Origin: Amycolatopsis palatopharyngis
GTDB lineage: Bacteria; Actinomycetota; Actinomycetes; Mycobacteriales; Pseudonocardiaceae
Length of the DNA: 43,910 nt
Reading direction: 5' to 3'
NCBI RefSeq assembly: GCF_003385185.1
Contig: NZ_PQHZ01000050.1
Location: forward strand, 1-43,910
Made by a program: the position numbers and the translations under genes. Shown here in pieces: positions 19,271 to 28,092 of this stretch (its first letter is position 1; every line of letters starts with the position of its first letter). The notes beneath the pieces are model-generated. The model searched no databases and was not told where the DNA came from. It was given only the letters and a program-made list of their open reading frames with translations.

Positions 19271-21643
19271 GTGCGAGTTACTTCTGATCGGGCTGCACGT
19301 CTGCGGCGCCGGCTACCGATAGTTGTTCTCAGTGCCGTGGCCACGCTGGCGTTCGCTGAGCCAGCCAGCGGTCAGGTGGACATTGAGACCAACACCGTCC
19401 TTCGATCAAACGATGCCCTCTCGACGGTCGAGGGTCCGGTCCTGCAACCGTGGTTGAGCACGAAACTGGCCGGCTCGGCCCCCGGTGAACTGGTGCGGGT
19501 TTTCGTGCACGCCGAGGACGCCGCGCACCTGGTGGATGCCAAGGAAGCCATCCTCGGCAACGGCCTGGAGCCGGTGACGACCTGGGCGGCGATCGGTGTC
19601 GCCGTAGGTGTCGGCACGCCGGAGCAGATCCGCGCCGTGGCCGCCACCGACGGTGTCCAGTACGTCGAGGGGGACCGGCGGCTGGAGTACACCCTGGACA
19701 CCTCGCACGAGGCCACCCGCGGTGACGTGGCACGGAAGACGTTCACCGACGGTGCAGGGCGTGAGATCGACGGGAGCGGCACGTCCATCGCCGTCGTCGA
19801 CTCCGGTATCGACGGGACGCATCCGATGTTCCAGTGGCCGGAAGGCGCGGCCAAGGAAGGCAGCAAGGTCGCCCGCAACCTCGAGAACGTCTGTGCGCTC
19901 GGCGACTTCGACGGGCAGTTCAACGCCAATTGCCTCGTCGACGAACCGACCAATAACACCGACACCAACTCTGCCGGTGGCCACGGTACCCATGTGGCGG
20001 GCATCGCCGCAGGCGTTGACGTCACGCTTCCCGACGGCCGCGAGATGCACGGGGCCGCGCCGGGAGCTGAGCTCGTGGGGATCTCGACGGGCAACGCCCT
20101 GGTGCTGTTCGGCACGAACGTGGGCCTGAACTGGATCCTCCAGAACCACGAGAATCCCTGCGCGGGAAACCTACCCACGAGACCTCAGGTGTGCGAGCCG
20201 ATCGTGTCCACCAACCATTCCTACGGCCCCATCGGCGGCGGCGAATACGACCCGAACGGTGCGACAGCCAAGTTTCAGGACGCCCTGGTGGCCGAGGGGA
20301 TCGTGACGAGCTGGGCGGCAGGCAACGACGGCGGTGACGGCACCAGCGACATGGTCAGTCCCTACGCCAAGAGCCCGAACCCGGGCGTACTGGGCGTCGC
20401 GAGCTACGACGACGCCAACACCGGCACCCGCAACGGTGCGGTTTCGAGCTTCAGCTCCCGTGGCGAGAACGGTGACCCGACCAGCTACCCGGACATCTCC
20501 GCACCCGGTTCCAACATCACCTCGGCATGCCGGCCGACGCTGCCGATCTGCCAGAGCGCCGAGTACCTGGACTACGGCACCATCAGTGGGACGTCGATGG
20601 CGACGCCGCACCTCGCCGGGATCGTCGCTCAACTCAGGCAGGCCGACGCGGCGATCACACCCGCCGAGATCGAGGACGTGCTGGAGGACAACGCGCACAA
20701 GTTCACCGACGGTGCCAACTACGAGTCCGACCCCCGCAACTCCGATGACACCACCTCGTTCGACAAGGGACACGGACTGGTGGACGTCGCGGAAGCGGTG
20801 GCGAAGGTACTCGGCGTCTCCGCGCCCCCGGCCGACGACGACACGACGTGCACTTCGAGCGGACCACAGCTCACCGACGCCCAGGGCGACGCACTCGGAT
20901 TCGACCCGGAGACCACCGAGACCAACGAACCCTCGTTGGACATCCGCACCGGCTTCGTGACCGCGAACGTCGACAACGACGTCACGTTCCACCTCACCGT
21001 GGACGACCTGCGGTCCACCCCGCCGAGCGGGGCCGAAGGCGAGTACTTCGAATACTTCTTCGACTATGGGGGCAGCACCTACTCGATCGAGCTCAGCCGA
21101 AGCGCTGTTCGGGGCGAAACCGTCGAGCTGCGCGACAGCCAGGAGAACTTCATCGCGACCCTGGAAGGCAGCTTCGATGTGGAGGCTGACGAGATCACCG
21201 CAACGGTCCCGGCCGGTGCCTTGGTGCCCGCCGTCGGCAACGGCGCGACCTTCGCCGGTTTCGAGATCATCGCCTGGCGGCTCGAGGGTGCACTACTGCT
21301 CCGCGCCGACGACGCGATCGGGCTGTGCTCCTACGAAGTCGGCGGCGGGGACGAAGACGCAGCGGAGAACAACCCACCGATCGCCACCGCCGACATCAGT
21401 CCGGACGAGCCGAGGGCAAAGCAGCCGGTGATGTTCGACGGGAGCGACTCGACAGACCCCGACGGCGACGCGCTCACCTACCGATGGGACTTCGGCGACG
21501 GCAACCAGGCCAACGGCGTCACCGTGCAGCACGTGTACGCCAAGCCTGGCAGGTACGTCGTCACGCTCACCGTCCGAGATGGCAACGGCGGGGTCGACCG
21601 CGACCGGAGCATCCTCAAGATTCGCGGTCAGGGCAATGAGTAG
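19271..21643 (+). CDS. Secreted subtilisin-family serine protease with PKD domain
   Basis: S8-family endopeptidase, 790 residues. An Arg-rich start with a hydrophobic core (about 15-29) forms a signal peptide, probably cut near AFA. A prodomain-like region (about 60-140) comes before the catalytic domain with D177 (VVDSGIDGTHP), H238 (GGHGTHVAG) and S442 (SGTSMATPH). A beta-rich middle part follows, then a PKD domain at about 700-790 (SDSTDPDGDALTYRWDFGDG). It should degrade extracellular protein. The GTG at 19271 is chosen: the 22 residues upstream in frame are not signal-like, and GGAG precedes this GTG at about nine bases. The end overlaps the next gene by 8 bases. Confidence 0.93.
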   Translation: MRVTSDRAARLRRRLPIVVLSAVATLAFAEPASGQVDIETNTVLRSNDALSTVEGPVLQPWLSTKLAGSAPGELVRVFVHAEDAAHLVDAKEAILGNGLEPVTTWAAIGVAVGVGTPEQIRAVAATDGVQYVEGDRRLEYTLDTSHEATRGDVARKTFTDGAGREIDGSGTSIAVVDSGIDGTHPMFQWPEGAAKEGSKVARNLENVCALGDFDGQFNANCLVDEPTNNTDTNSAGGHGTHVAGIAAGVDVTLPDGREMHGAAPGAELVGISTGNALVLFGTNVGLNWILQNHENPCAGNLPTRPQVCEPIVSTNHSYGPIGGGEYDPNGATAKFQDALVAEGIVTSWAAGNDGGDGTSDMVSPYAKSPNPGVLGVASYDDANTGTRNGAVSSFSSRGENGDPTSYPDISAPGSNITSACRPTLPICQSAEYLDYGTISGTSMATPHLAGIVAQLRQADAAITPAEIEDVLEDNAHKFTDGANYESDPRNSDDTTSFDKGHGLVDVAEAVAKVLGVSAPPADDDTTCTSSGPQLTDAQGDALGFDPETTETNEPSLDIRTGFVTANVDNDVTFHLTVDDLRSTPPSGAEGEYFEYFFDYGGSTYSIELSRSAVRGETVELRDSQENFIATLEGSFDVEADEITATVPAGALVPAVGNGATFAGFEIIAWRLEGALLLRADDAIGLCSYEVGGGDEDAAENNPPIATADISPDEPRAKQPVMFDGSDSTDPDGDALTYRWDFGDGNQANGVTVQHVYAKPGRYVVTLTVRDGNGGVDRDRSILKIRGQGNE

Positions 21644-23351
21644 GCCGATCGGCAAAGGCGTAGCCCGCACGAGCCTGGCTGTGCTTGCCGTGGTCCTTGT
21701 GACACTGGGCCTGGGCATGCGCCCCGTGCCCGCGTCGGCGTCGGCGTCGACGCTCGTCTACGAGGTGGACTACGTGCCCACGGTGGACGGCGCGACCATT
21801 CGAGTCGAGACCCTGCGGGACACGAGGTATGACGAGCAACGGCAGCCGGTGCTGCTGACCTACTCGCCGTACAACTCGCTCGGTGAACCACGGCCCGCGG
21901 ACGATTCCGTCGCGGACCGCTACGTCCCTCAGGGGTACGCACGAGCCGTCGCCGACGTGCTCGGTACTCGCGGTTCCACCGGCTGCTGGGACTACGGCGG
22001 CGCCGCGGAGCAGCAGTCCGGCGTCGACGTGGTCAAACACCTCGCCCGGATGCCGTGGTCCAGCGGCAAGGTCGGCATGATCGGCGGTTCCTACAACGGC
22101 ACCACGGCCACCATGGTCGCGGCACGCGGGAACGACGTGCCCGAACTCGAAGCGATCGTGCCGATCTCCGCGATCAGCAGGTGGTACGGCTACGCCTACG
22201 GCAACGGGGTGCGCTACTTCCTCAACTCCCAGGTGCCCACCGACGAGGGCTTCGACACCCCGCTGGCGTTCGACGCGGGATTCGGCAAGACCGTCGCGGC
22301 CGACCCGATGGGCCAGCACTTCGCCGACACGGTGCGGGACAGGGCCGCCGAATGCGGCGCTGTCGAACACACCGGGGAGGCCTACAGCCGCAACCCCGAC
22401 TACGACGAGTTCTGGCTGGAACGCGACTACCGCAAGGATGCGCACGACATTCGCGCCGCCGTGCTACTCGCCCACGGATGGCAGGACTACAACGTGAAGC
22501 AGCAGGAGGCCACGGTCCTGTTCCGGGCGCTGCCCGTCGACGATCCGGAGACCGCGACGATGGAGGGACCTCCCTTCAAGCTGATGTACCTCACTCAGGG
22601 CAGCCATTCAGGCGGGACCGACGGCCCGCGGTGGCAGCAGCTGCTGGATAGGTTCCTCGCGCACACACTGAAGGGCGTCGACAACGGGGTCGAGTCCGAG
22701 GGGCCCGTCATCACCCAGGGCCGCGCCGCTGACGGGCCGACCGAATTCCGCACCGAGGCCGACTACCCCCTGCCGGACACGGACGAGACAACCCTGTGGC
22801 TGCACGACGACGATGTTCTGGCCCGGGGACCGAACCGCTCTCCAGGCACCCACGTCGCGACATACGCCGAGACAGGGACCTCGACCGAGGAGGTGCCAAC
22901 CACGACGGGCGTGGCCGCACCGGTCACGGCTCTGTCCTACGAGTCGCAGCCAATGACCGAGGACACCCGGATGGTCGGATCGGCGGTGCTCGACGTCTTC
23001 GTCCGGGCCTCGCAGCCGACCATGCATCTCACCCCAGTGCTGCTCGACATCGCCCCCGACGGCACCAAGCGCACCGTGCAGAGGGGCTTTCTGAACCTCA
23101 ACTACCGGAACGGACTCGAAGGGGCCGATCCGGCGCCGGGGACGTGGCAGCGCGCCCGCGTGACGATGCTCCCGCAGGACTACACGGTGCGGGCAGGGCA
23201 TCGTGTCGGGCTGCTGGTGCAGAGCTCCAACACCGTCTGGGCACTGCCCGGCAATCCAGGCGTGATCGACATCGCCGCAGGCCCGATACCGGGCGTGACC
23301 CAGGTCGGGTCCCGGTTGGTGCTGCCCGTGGTCGAGAAGTCGGGGACGTAA
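21636..23351 (+). CDS. Secreted S15/CocE-type hydrolase (X-Pro dipeptidyl-peptidase family)
   Basis: Alpha/beta hydrolase, 571 residues, with signal peptide (about 1-36, ending PVPASASAS). The nucleophile motif GGSYNG gives S152; D284 (HGWQDYN) and H324 (GSHSGG) complete the triad. The C-terminal half is the jelly-roll domain typical of the S15 and CocE/NonD families (DVFVRASQPTMHLTPVLLD). S15 enzymes remove X-Pro dipeptides, and relatives cleave esters, so the exact substrate is open. Its ATG at 21636 lies inside the protease gene end (8-base overlap), implying coupled expression and a joint role in peptide breakdown outside the cell. Confidence 0.88.
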   Translation: MSRPIGKGVARTSLAVLAVVLVTLGLGMRPVPASASASTLVYEVDYVPTVDGATIRVETLRDTRYDEQRQPVLLTYSPYNSLGEPRPADDSVADRYVPQGYARAVADVLGTRGSTGCWDYGGAAEQQSGVDVVKHLARMPWSSGKVGMIGGSYNGTTATMVAARGNDVPELEAIVPISAISRWYGYAYGNGVRYFLNSQVPTDEGFDTPLAFDAGFGKTVAADPMGQHFADTVRDRAAECGAVEHTGEAYSRNPDYDEFWLERDYRKDAHDIRAAVLLAHGWQDYNVKQQEATVLFRALPVDDPETATMEGPPFKLMYLTQGSHSGGTDGPRWQQLLDRFLAHTLKGVDNGVESEGPVITQGRAADGPTEFRTEADYPLPDTDETTLWLHDDDVLARGPNRSPGTHVATYAETGTSTEEVPTTTGVAAPVTALSYESQPMTEDTRMVGSAVLDVFVRASQPTMHLTPVLLDIAPDGTKRTVQRGFLNLNYRNGLEGADPAPGTWQRARVTMLPQDYTVRAGHRVGLLVQSSNTVWALPGNPGVIDIAAGPIPGVTQVGSRLVLPVVEKSGT

Positions 23352-23404
23352 CAGATTTCAGCGATGTGTTGGGTCCGAGCGGGCTCACGTGAGGAGAGTG
23401 CACA

Positions 23405-24826
23405 GTGCAACTGACCCGGTCGCCATTGGCCGTGGGGCTCGCCGGCATCGTCGTCGCGGCTCTGCTACCCGCTGCCCAATCCGCTGCCACCGTGCCAGGT
23501 GGCCTTCCTGCCGAGGTGGTCGGCTTCGCACCCCCGATCTCGGAGGCCACCTATCCTGCCGTGGATCACGGGCCGAGCGACTCGCCGAACAACGACCGTC
23601 ACGCCACGACGACGTGGCGGATCGTGAAGACGACCGGCAACTGCTGTGAGAACTACGTGACTGTCACCTCAGGTGGCCGCTTGCTGGACTTCGGTGGCAC
23701 CTACGTCAACTTCTCCGATGACCGGGGGAGAACGTGGCGGCAGGTTCAGCCACAGACCCCGCTCGTCAACGGCGAGGGTTCGATCGTCAACGCGCCGGAC
23801 GGCGACGTCCTCGGCGTCGGGTGGGATCCGTACACCGGTGACCACCTGCAGTCGTTCAAGTACGAGGCCGATACCGGACAGTGGCGCTACGACGAGCTGC
23901 CGGTGCACCAGCCCTTTTACGACCGGGAATGGCTCGCCGTCGTCCCCGGTCCGGTCACCGTCGACGGTGCGACGTACCCGTGGGTGTCACTGGTCAAGGG
24001 CGGCTACCCCTCCAAAGAAGTCTGGTACTACTCCACCGACGGCCTGGACTACACCCACGTCACGAGCAAGTTCGTCGCGCAGATGCTCAGCGGGGACAGC
24101 ACGTCGTCATTCTTGGACACGACCGCCGAGGCGACACACGACTGGACCCAGCCCAACACCAACGGCGGCATCACGCCGTTGGGTGGCGGTGACGTGCTGG
24201 CCGCACCGGACCAGGGAGCTCGCTGGTACCACCTGAACGGGCACACCTTCAGCTGGTCGGAGTTCACCTACCCCGACGGCCGATCCCCGCAGGGCATCCA
24301 TCAGGTCGACTCACAGGGCAGGCTGCACGAGGTGGTCCCCAGCGCCACCGGTGACCAGTTCGTCTACCGGATCTCGGCGGACGGCGGCCGTACTTGGCAG
24401 CAGGCGACCGTGCCGCTGCCGGCGGACCACGTGATCGAGGAGATCGACTTCCGGGCGAACTCGGGGGCGGGCGTCGCCGCGGTCGGCATACACAGTCACG
24501 ACAACTCCGACAACGCCGACCAGGACCTGGCCTACAAACTGGACATCGGCCGAGCCGTCCCACGACTGCTGCGCACCTACCACGTCGGCTTCGGCGATGT
24601 CGACGGCTCCTCGGGTGTGGGCCAGGACGTCCGGTTCGACTTCGAGACGATCGCGATATTCCCCGACGGCAGAATCGTCCTCTCCTTCTACGACTCCACC
24701 ACCACGGTGGACGGGGATATCCAACCCGCACTGGCGATCGAGCAGGACACGACCCTGGGCGGGAAGGTGCGGCATCCGGACTCGGGCGAAGACCAGACAT
24801 CGCTGCTGCAGGACCTGGACCGCTAG
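23405..24826 (+). CDS. Secreted Asp-box (BNR/sialidase-like) beta-propeller protein
   Basis: 473 residues with signal peptide (LTRSPLAVGLAGIVVAALLP, cut near AQSAA). Two clear Asp-box motifs are seen: SDDRGRTW (104-111) and SADGGRTW (324-331), with a partial one near YSTDGLDY. This fits a sialidase-like beta-propeller, but the Arg triad and Tyr/Glu nucleophile of true sialidases could not be assigned, so it may be a non-enzymatic propeller or another glycoside hydrolase. The start is GTG at 23405, six bases after GAGGAGAG. It lies 53 bases after the S15-type gene and is probably co-transcribed with the two secreted hydrolases. Confidence 0.8.
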   Translation: MQLTRSPLAVGLAGIVVAALLPAAQSAATVPGGLPAEVVGFAPPISEATYPAVDHGPSDSPNNDRHATTTWRIVKTTGNCCENYVTVTSGGRLLDFGGTYVNFSDDRGRTWRQVQPQTPLVNGEGSIVNAPDGDVLGVGWDPYTGDHLQSFKYEADTGQWRYDELPVHQPFYDREWLAVVPGPVTVDGATYPWVSLVKGGYPSKEVWYYSTDGLDYTHVTSKFVAQMLSGDSTSSFLDTTAEATHDWTQPNTNGGITPLGGGDVLAAPDQGARWYHLNGHTFSWSEFTYPDGRSPQGIHQVDSQGRLHEVVPSATGDQFVYRISADGGRTWQQATVPLPADHVIEEIDFRANSGAGVAAVGIHSHDNSDNADQDLAYKLDIGRAVPRLLRTYHVGFGDVDGSSGVGQDVRFDFETIAIFPDGRIVLSFYDSTTTVDGDIQPALAIEQDTTLGGKVRHPDSGEDQTSLLQDLDR

Positions 24827-24884
24827 ACCCAGCACGGCCGTGATCGAGTTCTCGCTCCTGAGGCATCGTGCGCGGCTGCCCTGA

Positions 24885-24910
24885 AGTGCCTTTAGCGGGC
24901 TGAGTGCGGT
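24885..24910 (+). repeat. TTAGC-GG-GCTAA family repeat, copy B
   Basis: Contains GTGCCTTTAGCGGGCTGAGT; same core as copy A with the GCTGA variant. Confidence 0.65.
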
Positions 24911-24995
24911 TTCGGCGCCCCCGCCCCCGCGCCCGACCTTGACGACGGACCCGGCCACGTAATGAGGGACCAGCCACCCCGGCACCTCTCGGTGG

Positions 24996-25077
24996 CGACA
25001 CTTAGCCCGCTAACTGCAGGTCCCGGCCCCGCACCTCTCAGGGGGCAGGGGGAGTGCCTTTAGCGGGCTAAGTGTCG
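24996..25077. repeat. 17-bp inverted repeat made of repeat copies C and D
   Basis: CGACACTTAGCCCGCTA (24996-25012, copy C inverted) is the exact reverse complement of TAGCGGGCTAAGTGTCG (25061-25077, copy D), 48 bases apart. Placed between two converging operons, it could form a large stem in RNA of either strand and limit read-through. Confidence 0.7.
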
Positions 25078-25085
25078 TTCAGGGG

Positions 25086-25742
25086 TCAGGAGCGGCCGGT
25101 CGTGGCGGCGTCGACTAGGGCGTCCAGGTGGTGCAGCAGTGTTCTGCCGGACAGGCGCCCGTTCCGCTTCTCCGCCGAGAGGATGCCGTGGCCGTGTCGA
25201 AATTCCTCGGGCGGCGAGTAGGACGCCGAGTCGAAGAGGGGGAACACGCCTCGCTCCCACTCGAGAAAGGCGGGATACAGCGCAAGCCTGCGGTCGGCGA
25301 CGGTCTGGCGGGGATCTGGCGTGAAGAAGCCGTCGTACGGCGTGTTCGTGACGGCGAGGCTTACCACGTAGTCGTAGCGCCACCTGTAACTGGGCAGGCC
25401 GGGGTGCCCGGCCGATGACGTCACCCGCGTTCGTTGTTGCCTGGCGTGAAAGGCGTATCCGCGGTGCTCGCCGAGCACCTCCAGGTCGGTTCCCGGGAGC
25501 CCGTTGTGCTCCCACGACGCCGGCGAGGTGCCCCCGTCGCCACTGAGGTCGCCGTGCGCTCCCCTGGCGCCGGACCCCGACTTCACCAGCCATCCTCGGC
25601 TCTGCGCCAGCCGGCCCGCGTTGTACCGGAAGAGCCGGCCGGGCAGTCGCCGGGCACACCACCAGACGATGGCAAGGAGGGCGACGGCGACCAGCGCCCA
25701 CCCGGCCGGGCCGTCCGGGAGCCAGTAGAGGAGTTCGTCCAT
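25086..25742 (-). CDS. Unknown membrane-anchored protein, last gene of the ESX-like cluster
   Basis: 218 residues, family not recognised. One membrane segment at about residues 14-29 is followed by a basic stretch and a soluble domain of about 185 residues with aromatic-rich strands (LPSYRWRYDYVVSLAV). No signal peptide cleavage site and no catalytic motif were seen. It begins 21 bases after the end of the WXG-type gene, so it is surely in the same operon; an accessory, chaperone or immunity role for that substrate is possible but only inferred from position. GGAG lies upstream of the ATG. Confidence 0.7.
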   Translation of the reverse strand: MDELLYWLPDGPAGWALVAVALLAIVWWCARRLPGRLFRYNAGRLAQSRGWLVKSGSGARGAHGDLSGDGGTSPASWEHNGLPGTDLEVLGEHRGYAFHARQQRTRVTSSAGHPGLPSYRWRYDYVVSLAVTNTPYDGFFTPDPRQTVADRRLALYPAFLEWERGVFPLFDSASYSPPEEFRHGHGILSAEKRNGRLSGRTLLHHLDALVDAATTGRS

Positions 25743-25763
25743 TGGTCGTCTCAGCTCCCAGAG

Positions 25764-26900
25764 TCAGATGTCCAGATAACCTTCGGTCTCCTCCTTGGAG
25801 TAGTCCGTGCCGGTCTCGTCGTACTCGCCCGCCTTCTGGGTGTTGCCGACGTTGCGCACGAGTTTTTCGGGCCCCGCGTTCGCGCCGGTTCCCAGCCCCA
25901 CCTGAGCTTCCGCGGTGTCCTGCAGGGTGTTGCCCATCATGCCGCCGAAACCGGTCTGCACCCGCTCGCCGATCATCCCGTCCTTGCCCCACAGCTTTTC
26001 CATCGGCTTGGCGAACGGCGACTTGCCCACGCCCTGCAGTTCCATGTCCGCGAGTCCGCTCCGCAGGCGCTTGTTGTCCATCGCCTGCTTGAAGCCGTTG
26101 CGGAGGCTGCCCATCCGGGTCTTCAGCCTGCTCAGGAAGGCCATGAAGTCGTCCAGCAGCTTGCGCAGCTTGGCGATCATCCTGGTCACCTTGCTGCCGG
26201 TGGACACCGCCTTCACCGTGGTGGCGGTGCCCGCGGCGGCGGTCGACGCCCCGGCCGTGGGGATCGCCGCGGCCAGCGCCGGGATCCAGATCATGATCAA
26301 CCAGGTGATCAGCTCGGTCAGCAGTGCCTTGATGAAGTCCTCGATCACCGTCATGACCATGCTGGACATCTGGAGCAGCTGGGACACCTCTCCTGCCTGC
26401 CCCGCCACGCCGTCGATGCCCTTGGCGAACTCGCCCAGCTTCGTTCCGGCGGCTTCGGACGCCTCGCCGCCCCAGGTCTGCAGCGAACTCCTCAGGTCCT
26501 CCTCGAACTTCTGCCGGAGCTCGACGACGCCCTTGCCGATGGCATCGAAGTTCTCCGCGGCCTGGGAGAGCGCGGGCCCGTCTCCACTGACGAAGTGAAT
26601 GGCGTCTTCCAGCGGCTGGCACACGCTGATCAGGAAGCCGAGTCCCTGACCGACGAGCCAACCGATCGGATCGGTCGCGATTCCGAGCGCGGCGCCGCCG
26701 GCCGCCTGGATGAATCCGGAACTCTCCGACGCGAGACCGCTGATCTCCGAACCGGTCGCACCGTCACTGAGTTTCGAGCCCGCGTCGAACGCTTTGACGA
26801 CGTTGCCGTAGAAGGGCACTGCCTCCTTGGCCTTGTCGCCGATGTCCTTCTCGCCGGTCTTGATGGTGACGCCACCGGCCTCGTGTTCCGTTTCGGCCAT
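25764..26900 (-). CDS. Large WXG-type ESX substrate, EspA-like layout
   Basis: 378 residues. A helical N-terminal region contains a WXG turn (TWGGEASEAA, W143-G145) between two predicted helices, followed by a hydrophobic stretch (about 181-213, LITWLIMIWIPALAAAIP), a basic coiled region (about 235-280) and a hydrophilic tail. The tail holds YSKEE (367-371), which fits the type VII secretion signal YxxxD/E. Size and order of parts resemble mycobacterial EspA/EspE, but no direct alignment was possible. The upstream neighbour is EspC-like, as EspA and EspC are paired in M. tuberculosis. No toxin domain recognised. AAGGACGAGG precedes the start. Confidence 0.65.
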   Translation of the reverse strand: MAETEHEAGGVTIKTGEKDIGDKAKEAVPFYGNVVKAFDAGSKLSDGATGSEISGLASESSGFIQAAGGAALGIATDPIGWLVGQGLGFLISVCQPLEDAIHFVSGDGPALSQAAENFDAIGKGVVELRQKFEEDLRSSLQTWGGEASEAAGTKLGEFAKGIDGVAGQAGEVSQLLQMSSMVMTVIEDFIKALLTELITWLIMIWIPALAAAIPTAGASTAAAGTATTVKAVSTGSKVTRMIAKLRKLLDDFMAFLSRLKTRMGSLRNGFKQAMDNKRLRSGLADMELQGVGKSPFAKPMEKLWGKDGMIGERVQTGFGGMMGNTLQDTAEAQVGLGTGANAGPEKLVRNVGNTQKAGEYDETGTDYSKEETEGYLDI

Positions 26901-26985
26901 GTTCCTGTGCCTCGTCCTTCATGCAACTCGCGGGCCCCCAGGCCCATTCGTCGAGCGGCGCCACCTGCCGGAGCCGCCAGGTGAA

Positions 26986-27303
26986 TCAGTTTTCGATCTG
27001 CACCTTCAGCCCGTTGAGGAGCGCCTCGACGGCGTCCTCGTGCTGCTGGTAGCCCTCCGCGGCGTTGGTGAACTTGTCAGCGCCGGATTGCAGCCCGTCC
27101 TGCAGGCCGGTGAACAGGTCCTTCAGATCGCCAAGCATCTCCGTGTAGGTGCCCTTGACGAAGATCCCGACGACCCCCCACGACTTGTCGCCGACATCCG
27201 CGGTGTCGACGAGTCCGGCGATGGCGGACGCGGTGCCCTTCTGGTCCGTCAGCTTGCCCGCATACGTCCGCAGCTCATCCTCGTTGACGTTGAAGCCACT
27301 CAT
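26986..27303 (-). CDS. Small ESX substrate, EspC-like
   Basis: 105 residues, fully helical in appearance. It begins MSGFNVNEDELRTYAGKL, has a central SWGVVG turn (42-46) and a C-terminal AAEGYQQHEDAVEALLNGL in which YQQHE (85-89) matches the YxxxD/E secretion signal. This matches the layout of the EspC-type family (DUF2580-like) better than classical WXG100, because the turn is WG rather than WxG. The ATG at 27303 is chosen for GAGGAGG seven bases upstream. It lies between the membrane protein gene and the large WXG-type gene. Confidence 0.75.
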   Translation of the reverse strand: MSGFNVNEDELRTYAGKLTDQKGTASAIAGLVDTADVGDKSWGVVGIFVKGTYTEMLGDLKDLFTGLQDGLQSGADKFTNAAEGYQQHEDAVEALLNGLKVQIEN

Positions 27304-27327
27304 CAGCACTCCTCCTCGCCGAAACGT

Positions 27328-28092
27328 TCACCCATCATGCCGCCCGTCCTCTACGACTAACGCCTGTGCGCTCTGGTTCCGTGCGTCCGCCCTTTCCCGG
27401 GCGATGACCATGGTCAGCAGCACCCCAGGTATGGCAGCGACGGCACCGAGCGCCAGCAGCAGCCCCGCGTTCGTCGCGTTCACCAGCAGTGGATTCGGCC
27501 ACAATGGACCGATGGCCGCGCTGATCGTCTCGCCTGCGGCGGGCAGCGTGTCGAAGGCGAGCCACTGCGCGTGGTCGAGCACGTGGGTCTGCCCGTGCAG
27601 CAGGTACTCGCCGCTCACTGTTGTCCGGGAGGCCATCGAGCTGCCCTGGTAGCTGCTGGTGACGGTCAGGTCGACCTCGTAGGCGAGGCCGATGAAGTAG
27701 GCCAGTCCGTTGATCATCGTGTTGGCCGCCAGCAGCAGAAAGCAGAGCGCGCCCGCACCGAGGAGCATTCGGGGCCAGATCGCGTCGATGTCGCCGCCGG
27801 CTCGTCTCCGGCGCAGCCTGCCGAGCACGACGACCAGATAGGTGATCGCAAGCGGTCCGAACACGAGGACGCTCACGATCGTGATCAGGCCGCTCACGCC
27901 GACAGCGACGACGAGCCAGGTCACGGTGGTGGCTGCCGCGAGCAGCCAGGCCGACGTCAGCAGGCCGGTCTTCGCCCGCCCGCCGAGCTTGGCGCCCAGG
28001 TATCCAAGGCCTGCGGCCGCGGCGTAGCCCAGCACGATCAGCGCGGGCAGTTGTTCTTCGAATGTCACCGGTACCCCGGGCTCAGCGCCCAT
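27328..28092 (-). CDS. Multi-spanning membrane protein of the ESX-like cluster
   Basis: 254 residues with about five hydrophobic segments (around 17-33, 43-66, 68-90, 108-135, 203-231). A polar loop of about 65 residues lies between the last two segments. No known transporter or Ecc motif seen. The ATG at 28092 overlaps the end of the YbaB-like gene by 11 bases; a GTG at codon 9 is an alternative start. It is in the same operon as the ESX-like substrates, so it could assist their secretion or anchoring, but that is inference from position only. Confidence 0.75.
   Translation of the reverse strand: MGAEPGVPVTFEEQLPALIVLGYAAAAGLGYLGAKLGGRAKTGLLTSAWLLAAATTVTWLVVAVGVSGLITIVSVLVFGPLAITYLVVVLGRLRRRRAGGDIDAIWPRMLLGAGALCFLLLAANTMINGLAYFIGLAYEVDLTVTSSYQGSSMASRTTVSGEYLLHGQTHVLDHAQWLAFDTLPAAGETISAAIGPLWPNPLLVNATNAGLLLALGAVAAIPGVLLTMVIARERADARNQSAQALVVEDGRHDG

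Larger units (their letters stand above)
24827..25085. other. Convergent gap with repeats
   Basis: No gene seen. It lies between the plus-strand propeller gene and the minus-strand ESX-like cluster. It holds three copies of the TTAGC-GG-GCTAA repeat, two of them facing each other as a 17-bp inverted repeat, and no classical T-run terminator. Confidence 0.75.

Noticed and set aside
23405..24826. Firm call as an active exo-alpha-sialidase
   Set aside because: Asp-boxes are present but the catalytic Arg triad and Tyr/Glu could not be assigned, and Asp-boxes also occur in non-sialidase propellers.
25434..26984. Plus-strand open frame of about 500 codons opposite the WXG-type gene
   Set aside because: The minus strand carries the WXG turn, hydrophobic segment, secretion signal and well placed ribosome binding sites; the plus-strand translation is a compositional shadow.
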